Shown: in pieces, positions 44,576 through 53,473 of the stretch
Layout: each line of letters opens with the position of its first letter
Numbering within the stretch: position 1 is the first letter of the stretch
Source of the DNA: Chitinophaga jiangningensis
Lineage (GTDB): Bacteria > Bacteroidota > Bacteroidia > Chitinophagales > Chitinophagaceae
Reading direction: 5' to 3'
DNA: 64,000 bases
Assembly: GCF_900142605.1 (NCBI RefSeq)
Contig: NZ_FRBL01000009.1
Span: 62,001 to 126,000, forward strand
Made by a program: the position numbers and the translations under genes
Notes under the pieces: generated by a model
The model's database searches: none
The model's input: the letters and a program-made list of their open reading frames with translations, nothing else
Told to the model about the DNA's origin: nothing

Positions 44576-46529
44576 GTATTAAGTGATCTTTAAGGTAATT
44601 CTCAATTGTAGTAATTTTTGCAGAGCAATCCTCCTTTTGCATCGCAGCAAATTTAATCATCTCATCAACCGCTACTTTCAACTGTTCAATAAAACCCTTC
44701 AGGTTTATCTGTCCTTGTCCGCCCTGCACATTGGTTGTATCCGTCAAGATCATAAAAATATCGAAAAATACCCTAAGTCCTTCAGGAGTACTCATATTTA
44801 AATAATATAAAAAATGAGGTATATCCTTTTGAAGATTTTTTACAAATGTTATAACTTCAGGAATATTGCAGAGGTATTCTTCCATATCGAGATCAAAATC
44901 CAGCACGATTTTGCTTTGAATTGTATCTGGGTGCAGCTCCTGATCTATAAATGAGATTGACTCAGCAAAATAGTTAGAACGACAAATAGTATCATTGTCT
45001 ACTGATACTATTAAAATATCCTGATCATGATGATGGCTTGAAATACGTAGATTCCGATAAATATCCACTGCCTTTCGGTGCATCTTGAGATAAGCAACCA
45101 TACTAGCGTCCACCTCTGCTTTTGTACTACAAACAAGCAGTTTTTTCTGAGGATCATAACGCTTTTCATAAGTACTTTCAAAAAATGCAGGAAAACGGCA
45201 ATCTTCATAACCGGTAACCGGTATATGTTTCCATTTCCAGCAAAGGCCGGCAGGAAAATACGGGCAATCTGTGAAGTGACAGGACCTGGGAACAAAAGTC
45301 TTATAGTCAGAAAAAGTTTCTGATAAAAGACTCATAGTGGTATCTTTTCTTTTAATATTTTCGATAATATACTGAGGCAGTTTAAGATCCTTTATTCCCT
45401 TAAAAGGCAAAACATTCACGAGGCGGCGTGCAAACAGTGTAGCGTTATTTGTTCTTTTAAGCTGTAAAAAGTTTAAATCCACAGCCATTATTTCCATATT
45501 TTCATTCAGAAACTTCCATAAGTCAACGTTAAAATCTGTTGCAAAATCCACGCGGATATCTGGCTTATCCTTCAGGATAGCATGGAAGTCTTTTCCGGAA
45601 TGATATATTATATGTTTATCGTTTTGCTCTACGATTTGCTCATATAAGTCAGTTGGTATAAAGCCGACTTCGAGTTCCTTTATTAAACGTTCCTGCAGAA
45701 ACTTTTCTCTGTTTTGTACTGGTTGAAAACCATAATGCAATAAAACCTCCAGCACTTTATAAATATTTCTGTTATTTTTCCCTGGAACAGCTTTTCCCTC
45801 CTCAACCAGGAGTTGTAATGTATTAACACAATGTATGAAACCCGTTATAGGCTCAGAAGTATGAAAGGCCAACTGAACGCACATACAGAGGTAGTTGAAG
45901 GCAAACTCTCCCCCAAACGAATGATAGATAAAATAGTATAGGTTTTTATAACATTTATTTTCTGGATCCTTGATCCACTTCAGAAAATGCGAAGGAGTTC
46001 TTGGCTCCTCCTCCATCGATCGAAAAAGGCTGAACTGCATAATAGTAGTTGCGTTTTCTATCAGATCGATCAGAGAGAAGCAATCTTCCGCATCCGTAAT
46101 AGCCGCTGGCTGACATTGCAGCATGCCATCCACCATACTAAAACCAAATTTTATGGATTGATACTCAAGGTTCAGAGCAGCGTTTTCATTAATACAATAT
46201 GTAGGAGGGGCAAGCTCACTGGGGGAAGCACGAATCTCACCTGTAATCTGGCGTATGGTATTAAATTCCAAACACGAAATATAATACAGGTAAGGATAAA
46301 AGAAGGTTTGCCAGAAATGTAATGCTTCATGCTGATATACCCGTAAAAATTCGTGATCGGTCATATAATGCAGGAATAATTCATGGATAGCTCCTGACTT
46401 GGCTTTATGGTTATAATTAAATCGCTCAAAAAATGAGTTGATAGCAGCAGCATCTGCTCCTTGTTTCAAATCTGTATTAATATGCACTATGCGCAGTGCT
46501 GTATCTACATAGGAAAAATACTTCTTCAT
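44565..46529 (-). CDS. Large HExxH metallopeptidase-like protein with four-cysteine cluster
   Basis: 654 residues from ATG 46529; a TTG start at 46541 would add four residues. No signal peptide. Near residue 67 is HEALHFWQ, an HExxH zinc-binding motif in a 'YQHEALHFWQTFFYPY' helix. Further on, LIENATTIMQF (Glu near 158) could supply the third zinc ligand, as in bacterial HExxH proteins where a Glu-x-Ala motif follows. Around residues 417-444 four cysteines are spaced as C-x4-CP-x6-LC-x13-C, likely binding zinc or an Fe-S cluster. The C-terminal ~170 residues are alpha/beta with no recognised fold. The family is unknown to me. It is coupled to the small downstream protein, and the pair is an AT-rich insert between the receptor gene and a secreted-protein gene. 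Confidence 0.7.
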   Translation of the reverse strand: MKKYFSYVDTALRIVHINTDLKQGADAAAINSFFERFNYNHKAKSGAIHELFLHYMTDHEFLRVYQHEALHFWQTFFYPYLYYISCLEFNTIRQITGEIRASPSELAPPTYCINENAALNLEYQSIKFGFSMVDGMLQCQPAAITDAEDCFSLIDLIENATTIMQFSLFRSMEEEPRTPSHFLKWIKDPENKCYKNLYYFIYHSFGGEFAFNYLCMCVQLAFHTSEPITGFIHCVNTLQLLVEEGKAVPGKNNRNIYKVLEVLLHYGFQPVQNREKFLQERLIKELEVGFIPTDLYEQIVEQNDKHIIYHSGKDFHAILKDKPDIRVDFATDFNVDLWKFLNENMEIMAVDLNFLQLKRTNNATLFARRLVNVLPFKGIKDLKLPQYIIENIKRKDTTMSLLSETFSDYKTFVPRSCHFTDCPYFPAGLCWKWKHIPVTGYEDCRFPAFFESTYEKRYDPQKKLLVCSTKAEVDASMVAYLKMHRKAVDIYRNLRISSHHHDQDILIVSVDNDTICRSNYFAESISFIDQELHPDTIQSKIVLDFDLDMEEYLCNIPEVITFVKNLQKDIPHFLYYLNMSTPEGLRVFFDIFMILTDTTNVQGGQGQINLKGFIEQLKVAVDEMIKFAAMQKEDCSAKITTIENYLKDHLIHGT

Positions 46530-46727
46530 AAAATGGGACAAACCTCAAATTAGTAAATTCCTATTAATCTGCCGAACTCCCGCCTTTTTCAGGCCTGCCG
46601 GAACCTGTAACAATGAGGGCAGTCACAGCATTACTGATAATCCTACTTCCACTGACGAAAAATTAATCCAAATATTACTAGCAATTGCGCCTCGTACGCT
46701 ATAACTTTAAGATAAATCCACCAAAAT

Positions 46728-47432
46728 ATGAAGACACTATTTAACTTATGTCTGACTGCATGCATAACGGTAGCGGGTATATTTACCGCAAAGGCACAAT
46801 CACCTGTAATAGGCGCCTGGAGTGCCACTAACGGCGGCGAAACCAGCGTATTGCTGGTTACACCCACCTATTTTTCCATTACTAATTACAACGCGCAGGG
46901 GTTCAAAAACACCATGGGCGGCACCTGGCAGGGCACCGGCGATGAGGCGGGGGAATTGTCGATTGAGTTTAATACGGCCGACAGCACCCAGGTAGGGAAA
47001 AAGATCGAGGCAGGTGTTACTTTCGATGGGGACCAGTTTGTGACCACTATTGGCGACACCAAAACCAGCTGGACCCGCGTGGACCATGGCAATGGCGAGC
47101 TGGCGGGCCTGTGGCAGATTACCGCCCGTGAGGCGAATGGTACCATGAATGCGATGAAGCCAGGCGACAGGAAAACCATTAAGATACTGACAGGCAGCAA
47201 ATTTCAATGGGTGGCCATCAACACGGCCACCGGGCAGTTTTTTGGCACCGGTGGTGGCAGCTATACCTTTGAAAACGGCGTATATACGGAGAAGTTAGAA
47301 TACTTTTCTCGGGATAACAGTCGCGTAGGTGCGAGCTTACAGTTCAAGGGCAGTGTGAATGGCAACAAGTGGGATCACAGTGGTAAGAGCTCCCAGGGTG
47401 CGCCTATTCATGAAGAATGGACGAAGCAATAG
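46728..47432 (+). CDS. Secreted lipocalin-like protein, 234 residues
   Basis: Signal peptide MKTLFNLCLTACITVAGIFTAKAQ, then two similar halves each starting with 'G(A/L)W..T' ('VIGAWSATNGG' and 'LAGLWQITAREANG'). Each half looks like a beta barrel of the lipocalin/fatty-acid-binding kind. I know similar 'membrane or secreted' proteins from Bacteroidota, none with a proven role. A single gene with a palindromic terminator. Confidence 0.75.
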   Translation: MKTLFNLCLTACITVAGIFTAKAQSPVIGAWSATNGGETSVLLVTPTYFSITNYNAQGFKNTMGGTWQGTGDEAGELSIEFNTADSTQVGKKIEAGVTFDGDQFVTTIGDTKTSWTRVDHGNGELAGLWQITAREANGTMNAMKPGDRKTIKILTGSKFQWVAINTATGQFFGTGGGSYTFENGVYTEKLEYFSRDNSRVGASLQFKGSVNGNKWDHSGKSSQGAPIHEEWTKQ

Positions 47433-47445
47433 GTACTTCAGGTAT

Positions 47446-47488
47446 AACAACAAAGGGTTACAGGGCATACCTGTAACCCTTTGTTGTT
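47446..47488. terminator. Perfect-stem terminator shared by convergent genes
   Basis: 19-base perfect arms (47446-47464 and 47470-47488; core AAAGGGTTACAGG / CCTGTAACCCTTT) around a GCATA loop. It lies between the convergent secreted-protein and methyltransferase genes. Its right end runs into the stop codon of the methyltransferase. Confidence 0.8.
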
Positions 47489-48272
47489 AGCGGTGTGCGC
47501 TGGTAATATGCATACTCCACTGAAAATATATTCTGCCGTTGAGGTTGTGGTGGTCTATTTTACGCATCACTGCGGTACGTATTTCATTCCTGATCAGTTC
47601 GGGTACTTCCCGCAGTGCGTTAACCACATCCGCGCTTACGGTGGTCACGTAGTACCAGTAGTCGTCCATGGAGGTAAATTCCACAACGCCGGTCATTTCT
47701 TCTTCTGTGATATCTGAAAAATTCGCGGTTTCGAACCAGTCCGTCATGGTGCCGGGCTGCATACAATAAAACATACCGGGCCGGTGGCGGTTGTATGATT
47801 TATGATGTGTAACTTCGGTGATGGTATCCAACACTACGTTGATCCAAAGATTTTTGTCGAGCACTCCCCAGGTAGACACGGCGATATTACCGCCTGGTTT
47901 AAGAACCCGGTAAATTTCGTTCAATGCGGCGGATACGTTGGAAAAAAACATCACGCCGTTTCTGCAGATGGCCGCATCAAAGGACTGGTCGGCAAAGGGC
48001 ATGCTGGCGGCTTCGCAGCAGTGAGTGCGGTAATTATTCAGTTGCTGGGAGCCGGCTTTATCAGCTGCTATTTGCAGCATGTTTGCGGCGATGTCTGTCC
48101 CGGTAACACTTACCTGCGGATGGAGGGAGGCAATGGTTAAGCCGGGCTCACCGGTACCGGTGGCTACATCCAATACCGCATGACCAGGCTGCAATGCCAG
48201 GCGATGAATCAGGCGGCTACTGACAGGGTTAAGAAACTGGCTGATGACAGGGTCCCATTGTTTACGGTTCAT
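47487..48272 (-). CDS. Class I SAM-dependent methyltransferase
   Basis: 261 residues. The SAM-binding Rossmann core starts at residue ~33 with VLDVATGTGEPG (motif I), then acidic VTGTDIA (motif II), AAICRNGVMFF, and EIYRVLKPGGNIAVSTWG, as in UbiE/COQ5-type and small-molecule methyltransferases. The C-terminal part after ~160 is variable and would fix the substrate, which is unknown. No signal or membrane part. Transcribed alone. Confidence 0.88.
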   Translation of the reverse strand: MNRKQWDPVISQFLNPVSSRLIHRLALQPGHAVLDVATGTGEPGLTIASLHPQVSVTGTDIAANMLQIAADKAGSQQLNNYRTHCCEAASMPFADQSFDAAICRNGVMFFSNVSAALNEIYRVLKPGGNIAVSTWGVLDKNLWINVVLDTITEVTHHKSYNRHRPGMFYCMQPGTMTDWFETANFSDITEEEMTGVVEFTSMDDYWYYVTTVSADVVNALREVPELIRNEIRTAVMRKIDHHNLNGRIYFQWSMHITSAHR

Positions 48273-48512
48273 GGAAGTACAGTTCCACTAATCGGAAGAG
48301 GATAATCTTTCGTGCATGGTGGATGCTTTTGGGTTCATAAAATACAGGCTGGCGTATGCTACAATACCGCCATTTACTGGTTATTTTGAGCAGGCAGCCA
48401 CTTCACTTTTGAGGGCAGTGAAGGCTGCAGAAATTACAGGAATACAGCAGTCTGGTAAGGACTCCTTTGTATTATTTACATTATGAAGATATTAAAAAAG
48501 CGATAAAAAAGC

Positions 48513-49244
48513 ATGTCTAAAAGAATCATTGCAATTGGAGATATTCACGGGGGTTTAAAGGCCCTGGTACAGCTATTGGAAAAAATCCAGCCAACCCCTG
48601 ATGATCAGTTGATATTCCTGGGCGATTATGTAGATGGCTGGTCGGAGTCCGCGCAGGTAATTGATTTATTGTTGGTGCTTCGGGAAAAATTGCCGTGCAT
48701 ATTTATCAAAGGCAATCATGATGCCCATTGTGAATCCTGGCTGATGGGGCAGCCGTTAAATCCACGGTGGTTAACTGGTCATGGTTATTCCACCATCCGG
48801 AGTTACGATAGCTATTCTGCGGCGCAGAAGCTGGCGCACCTGGAATTTTTCCGCAACATGCAATATTTTCACATTGATGAGGCTAACCGGCTGTATGTGC
48901 ATGGTGGTTTTACTGCTGCTAACGGGCCTGTGTATGAAGAAGACAATGCTGTGCTGACAAAGGACCGCACTTTATGGGAACTGGCGCGGCTCACCGCTAA
49001 CCGTGCAGCAGGGCACCCTATGGCGTATCCTAAAAAACTGCAGTTATTCCATGAAATATATGTAGGTCATACCCCAACCCTCAATTATAATTGCTTTGAA
49101 CCCATGAACGCCTGTAATATGTGGAATATAGATACTGGTGCAGGCTTTTATGGCAGGCTGAGTGCGATTGATGTAACAACAAAAGAGGTAGTGCAAACAG
49201 ATGTTGTCATGACACTATATCCCGGAGAAAGGGGAAGAAATTAA
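48513..49244 (+). CDS. Metallophosphoesterase, serine/threonine-phosphatase-like
   Basis: 243 residues, cytoplasmic. The calcineurin-like metal motifs are in order: GDIHGG (~9-14), GDYVDGW (~37-43) and GNHDAHCES (~68-76), with a later GHTPTLN. The family hydrolyses phosphoproteins or small phospho-compounds with two metals. The short length and the GDYVDRG-like second motif fit the bacterial PPP-type phosphatases. It follows a 240-bp intergenic region and stands alone. Confidence 0.9.
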   Translation: MSKRIIAIGDIHGGLKALVQLLEKIQPTPDDQLIFLGDYVDGWSESAQVIDLLLVLREKLPCIFIKGNHDAHCESWLMGQPLNPRWLTGHGYSTIRSYDSYSAAQKLAHLEFFRNMQYFHIDEANRLYVHGGFTAANGPVYEEDNAVLTKDRTLWELARLTANRAAGHPMAYPKKLQLFHEIYVGHTPTLNYNCFEPMNACNMWNIDTGAGFYGRLSAIDVTTKEVVQTDVVMTLYPGERGRN

Positions 49245-49388
49245 AGGCTTGCAGACGTTTGCCCGTAAGGTATTTAAATAAGCTGACCGTTCCCCCCTCC
49301 TTCCCCCATCCCTGATCGAACATTTTCACAAACAAGCCTGTATCCCTTTATAAACGGGCGAGCAAGTCCGGCGCAAAAACTATCAATT

Positions 49389-50426
49389 ATGAAACACAAG
49401 TCGAATCAACTCCACTACGGTGGCCGCACTGGTATGGCCCGATGGAAACAATCTTTAACCGCCTTCGCTATGGGAATTATGAGTATCTCCACTCCTTTTG
49501 GGGCGGCTGCACAGTCGGCCGATACGTTTGGCCCTGTAAAACAAATTAACGCTGGCGTATTAAACGTAGGCTACATTGACCAGGGGCCGGCAAACGGGCC
49601 GGTGGTGATCCTGTTGCATGGCTGGCCTTATGACATTCACACCTATGAGCAGGTGACACCCTTGCTGGTAGCCAAAGGTTATCGTGTGTTGGTTCCGTAT
49701 CTGCGGGGTTATGGCAGCACGCGGTTTTTGTCGGACAAAACCATGCGCAACGGACAACAGTCCGTTGTAGCGGAAGACATCATCGCTTTTATGGATGCCC
49801 TGCATGTAAAGAAAGCTATTTTAGGAGGCTGCGACTGGGGTGCAAGAACCGCTGATATTATTGCCGCACTGTGGCCGGAACGTACTAAAGCGCTGGTATC
49901 CGTGAGTGGTTACCTTATCGGCAATCAGCAATCGGGTGCAGCCCCGCTCCCACCGGCGGCGGAACTACAATGGTGGTATCAGTTTTACTTTGCTACCGAC
50001 CGTGGTAAGGCTGGCTATACGAAAAATACTGACGAATTTGCGAAGCTGATCTGGAAGCTGGCATCACCGAAATGGCAGTTTGAGGAGGCTACGTTTAGTC
50101 GTAGCAGTGCGGCCTTTCACAACCCCGACCATGTAGCAATTGTAATCCATAACTACCGTTGGAGACTGGGGTTGGCCACCGGCGAAGCGAAATATGACGC
50201 ACTGGAAGCCAGGCTGGCAAAGGCACCTAACATTACCGTGCCTACGATTACTCTGGAGGGAGATGCTAACGGCGCACCTCATCCGCCTGCCAGTGCATAT
50301 GCGAATAAATTTACCGGCAAGTATCTGCATAAGGAACTGACCGGAGGAATTGGGCATAATTTGCCACAGGAGGCACCGCAGGAATTTGCGGATGCGATTG
50401 TGGAGGCGGATAAGATGGGAGAATAA
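49389..50426 (+). CDS. Alpha/beta hydrolase, epoxide-hydrolase-like
   Basis: 345 residues with a signal-like N-terminus (~20-41) and the alpha/beta-hydrolase fold. The oxyanion motif HGWP (77-80), the nucleophile Asp149 in GGCDWGA, and the late His323 (GGIGHNLPQEAP) and Asp292 match epoxide hydrolases and haloalkane dehalogenases, which use Asp rather than Ser. The usual motif is GHDWG; here Cys replaces His before Asp. It should be exported. Substrate unknown. Confidence 0.88.
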   Translation: MKHKSNQLHYGGRTGMARWKQSLTAFAMGIMSISTPFGAAAQSADTFGPVKQINAGVLNVGYIDQGPANGPVVILLHGWPYDIHTYEQVTPLLVAKGYRVLVPYLRGYGSTRFLSDKTMRNGQQSVVAEDIIAFMDALHVKKAILGGCDWGARTADIIAALWPERTKALVSVSGYLIGNQQSGAAPLPPAAELQWWYQFYFATDRGKAGYTKNTDEFAKLIWKLASPKWQFEEATFSRSSAAFHNPDHVAIVIHNYRWRLGLATGEAKYDALEARLAKAPNITVPTITLEGDANGAPHPPASAYANKFTGKYLHKELTGGIGHNLPQEAPQEFADAIVEADKMGE

Positions 50427-50512
50427 TGGTTGCAAATGGACATGGCCTGGCTTGTTCATTTCGCCTTCATTATTCCTTTTCATTTGCAGCGAAATGTTTG
50501 CATATTTGCAGG

Positions 50513-51235
50513 ATGTTAAAAACCAAACTATTACTAATCCTGTTTTTATTCGTTACAGATATGACATTCGCACAGCAACATAAAAAGCCACTGGAAGCAC
50601 TGCTCAACAAAGAAGAACCGGGATGGCCGCTAGTGCTGGAGTGGATAAGCAGCGCTACAAACCCGGTGGAAATACTACCTGCGGATACAGCCAGGGCTGG
50701 TGCTACCTTATACGAGTTGCAAGTAACTACCAGGTCGCCTATGGGTGCAATCGTCTACAGCAGTGGTGGTATCCTCATTGACCACGGCTGGATCCGGATA
50801 CTCGGTTCCGGGCATGACCGGTTAAACCGCACTTTACACAGCTGGAACCAGGGAAAGAATCCTGCAGAGTTTCTGCTGGTAGCGGATGATGCAGTGGGTG
50901 GTTTCTTTGCTATAAACAGCGGCGCCCTGGGCGAAGACATGGGCAAAATATATTATTTCGATCCGGCTACACTCAATTGGGAAGGGCTGGACATATCCTA
51001 CAGTCAGTTTCTGAACTTCTGCTTTGAAGGGGATTTGAAGGATTTTTATAAGGATTTGCGCTGGAGCAATTGGCAACAGGAAGTGGCAACATTGGATGGC
51101 AATGAGGTATTCAATTTTTTCCCGATGTTGTGGACGAAGGAAGGCAAGGATATAAATGGTGTTTCGAGAAAGAAGGTACCGGTGGAGGAGCAGTATGGGA
51201 TCAATATGGAGTTGAGGAAGCAGTTGGGGAGGTAA
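50513..51235 (+). CDS. DUF2625 family secreted protein
   Basis: 240 residues from ATG 50513, which begins a signal peptide (MLKTKLLLILFLFVTDMTFAQ); the frame is open further upstream without one. The mature part has the DUF2625 signature 'LQVTTRSPMGAIVYSSGGIL' and 'DHGWIRILGSGH', followed by 'NPAEFLLVADDAVGGFFAIN'. The function of the domain is not known. Most relatives are cytoplasmic, so the signal peptide here is notable. It starts 86 bp after the epoxide-hydrolase-like gene and is followed by a hairpin. Confidence 0.85.
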   Translation: MLKTKLLLILFLFVTDMTFAQQHKKPLEALLNKEEPGWPLVLEWISSATNPVEILPADTARAGATLYELQVTTRSPMGAIVYSSGGILIDHGWIRILGSGHDRLNRTLHSWNQGKNPAEFLLVADDAVGGFFAINSGALGEDMGKIYYFDPATLNWEGLDISYSQFLNFCFEGDLKDFYKDLRWSNWQQEVATLDGNEVFNFFPMLWTKEGKDINGVSRKKVPVEEQYGINMELRKQLGR

Positions 51236-51262
51236 AAGCTGGACATTAAATTCAACATATAA

Positions 51263-51295
51263 AAGGTTGCAGGTACTCCCCGCAACCTTATTTAT
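51263..51295. terminator. Bidirectional terminator
   Basis: AAGGTTGC (51263-51270) pairs with GCAACCTT (51282-51289) and is followed by a T-rich run on the plus strand; the reverse serves the convergent lipoprotein gene. Confidence 0.7.
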
Positions 51296-51301
51296 TTTAT
51301 C

Positions 51302-52516
51302 CTAGTGATGCAAATAATGCCCATTACCATTTGCCCATTCAATAGATTCTGGCTGGATATTATAGTCCTTTTTCACATTAGCCGTAGCTAGCCGCTGCCC
51401 CGATTTCACATCAAATACCGCTATGGTACCGGCATTTATATCGGGGAGATTCAACATATTGTTTTGAACAGCCACTACATCTTTCCCGGATTTAGTTTTG
51501 AAAAATGCCATGTGATGTGCGCCGGGATCTGACTGCAACGTACGGACTACTTTGGCCGCCGGCAGGGCATTAAGATCAAAAACCTTTACTATACCGGGAT
51601 TAGCGAAGCTGACATACAATAATTTCTCGGGGCTGATATAAAATTCCAGGGCCCATCCCAGGCCATTGTCGCTCCCATCATAGAACTTCCTGAACTCGCC
51701 ATAGTTCTTGGTTTTGGCATCCTGGTCTGCGATCCATACATCGCCGCCCAGCATGGTTGTAACAAGGGCATAAGGTTTAAATTCGTTCCGGAGTAGTAAT
51801 ACCTCCACAGGACTGGATGCCGGCGTTTGTTCATCGGCTACCTTGTAAGTTTTAATGAGAGAATAATCTTCGGAGTTGATCAGGGTAACGGTACTGCCTA
51901 TACCGGAAGTCAACCCTGGGTGGATGGTAGAAGTCACCATTAATCGTTTGGTGGATTCGTTCATGGAAATCCCATGAGGATGCATGATAAATTTCGAGGT
52001 GTCGTGGTGCATATCCGCTTCAATGGTGCGGATTAACTTGTTATTGGCAGCGTTATAAACACCGATGGAACCACCATGTTCATTCCCCTTTCCGCCCATG
52101 AAGGTTACAAAGAAGCGACCATCGCCGGTAAAGAAAATATCCTCCCCTACCAGGTTACCATCCGTATCAACAGGCTCAGCCTTTTCTATAACGGGTCGGC
52201 CGTCTGGCCCGTGTTTCAATTTTAATTCATAGAGATATGGGAATCCCAGGGCAGTATTGTACACTCGCTTTTGCTGTTTATCGAAATAAATATGGTGGGG
52301 CAATACGCCTTTACCTAGTTCGATACGACTCGTAATTTTTCCAAACTGCGGTGATTCCGGATCCAGTTCCATGATGGCAATCCCATCCGACTTTTCTGAC
52401 AGGTCGCGATAATCAATGATAAAGCTTGTTTTGGACACGTGTGGGTTTTCCGGGTGATGCTTACAGGCGGTTAAACAAAGCAGCGCTACAGCAAAGGTTG
52501 CAATGATACATTTCAT
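51302..52516 (-). CDS. Beta-propeller lipoprotein
   Basis: 404 residues with a lipobox (CLTACKHH, Cys18). The mature protein is made of repeated four-stranded blades, each with a 'hGxxhhVxD' style ending ('IGVYNAANNKLIRTI', 'GIVKVFDLNALPAAKVV', 'GTIAVFDVKSGQRLATANV'), fitting a YncE/quinoprotein-like or selenium-binding-protein-like propeller. Two His pairs (GVLPHHIYF, MHPHGIS) recall metal-linked propellers but are not proof. It would be anchored in the envelope. Transcribed alone. Confidence 0.78.
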   Translation of the reverse strand: MKCIIATFAVALLCLTACKHHPENPHVSKTSFIIDYRDLSEKSDGIAIMELDPESPQFGKITSRIELGKGVLPHHIYFDKQQKRVYNTALGFPYLYELKLKHGPDGRPVIEKAEPVDTDGNLVGEDIFFTGDGRFFVTFMGGKGNEHGGSIGVYNAANNKLIRTIEADMHHDTSKFIMHPHGISMNESTKRLMVTSTIHPGLTSGIGSTVTLINSEDYSLIKTYKVADEQTPASSPVEVLLLRNEFKPYALVTTMLGGDVWIADQDAKTKNYGEFRKFYDGSDNGLGWALEFYISPEKLLYVSFANPGIVKVFDLNALPAAKVVRTLQSDPGAHHMAFFKTKSGKDVVAVQNNMLNLPDINAGTIAVFDVKSGQRLATANVKKDYNIQPESIEWANGNGHYLHH

Positions 52517-52874
52517 GAGATGAGCTTTTTTTGTAAGTTGTAAAGGTTAAATGTAGGTAGGGTTACTGTGGTAGAATTTCGATGGAATATTGCAGCCTGA
52601 TAGCAGTTGGTATGATTAAGGTACGTGTTAGATTTCTCACAATGCCAATCTCTCAATTTACTTTTAGGAACAACCGGGGAGCATTTAAAAGGTTGTTTAT
52701 ACTAAGACTTCCCTTATCACTTGCAAGAATATAGGGCTTGGAGCAAAATTAAAAGAGAACTCTTGCTAAAATTAATTGCAACAAATTTGAAAATATATAA
52801 TAATTTCACATTCGTCAATCACCTCTATGTGTAAAAGGCAACAACTAATATAACTAAGTAATCTTCTTTGTTTC
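52517..52874. other. AT-rich intergenic stretch at the start of the island
   Basis: 358 bases between divergent genes and clearly AT-richer than the core genes to the left. I see no gene, repeat or recognisable promoter box. It marks the left border of the AT-rich segment that runs to the tRNA. Confidence 0.45.
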
Positions 52875-53300
52875 ATGGAGTCAATTACATTTCCTGTTTT
52901 GTTAGCAGGCGAAGGTCCCTTTACTATTGAAGTATTAGACTCTCCCATTTTTTTATCCGACGTCCCTATGTCAACTATCAAATTTGGAAGTTTAATAAAT
53001 GCAATCGTCTATGAATGTAATGGTTGTTGTTTTAAAATAGTAGAGATTAGTATATTGAAACGAATTAGCCCCTGGTGGCAATCACTTTTCGGAAGTCCGT
53101 TAATGCGGGTTCATATACAGTATGAAAAAGTAGATAAGGGCCTAAAAGACATAAAAAATGATATCCTTTTTTCCATAACGAAATATCCACAATACTGGGA
53201 AGATACAATGCCCATCAATACCATCACTCAACGTGTAAATGAAGCTACATCCCTCAAAGATGTAATTCTTTTTCTTTCGGGTTTAATTTACAGAAGATAG
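52875..53300 (+). CDS. Hypothetical protein of the AT-rich island, 141 residues
   Basis: No signal peptide. Mixed sequence beginning 'MESITFPVLLAGEGPFTIEVLDSPIF', with a two-Cys turn (YECNGCCFKI), followed by a more helical second half. No family I recognise, and no operon partner. The codon and base usage is AT-rich like its neighbours. It is a plausible gene because the frame is intact over 141 codons and the sequence looks protein-like. Confidence 0.55.
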   Translation: MESITFPVLLAGEGPFTIEVLDSPIFLSDVPMSTIKFGSLINAIVYECNGCCFKIVEISILKRISPWWQSLFGSPLMRVHIQYEKVDKGLKDIKNDILFSITKYPQYWEDTMPINTITQRVNEATSLKDVILFLSGLIYRR

Positions 53301-53473
53301 ATGGGGCTACAACAATCAGCTTCCCACGCACATATATCTACACGGAGAGATGTATTGCCTGACGTATGTTAAAGGCCTTATAACATTATATCAAAAAAAT
53401 TAGAAGGGTGGATGTATGTTGATAATGCATGCTGCACATACCTCCCATTTGACCTATCCAACACAAACCACAC

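Noticed and set aside
49389..50426. Hydrolase considered as a haloalkane dehalogenase
   Set aside because: The Asp nucleophile and HGWP fit both groups; there is nothing in the sequence to favour halide release, so only epoxide-hydrolase-like is claimed.
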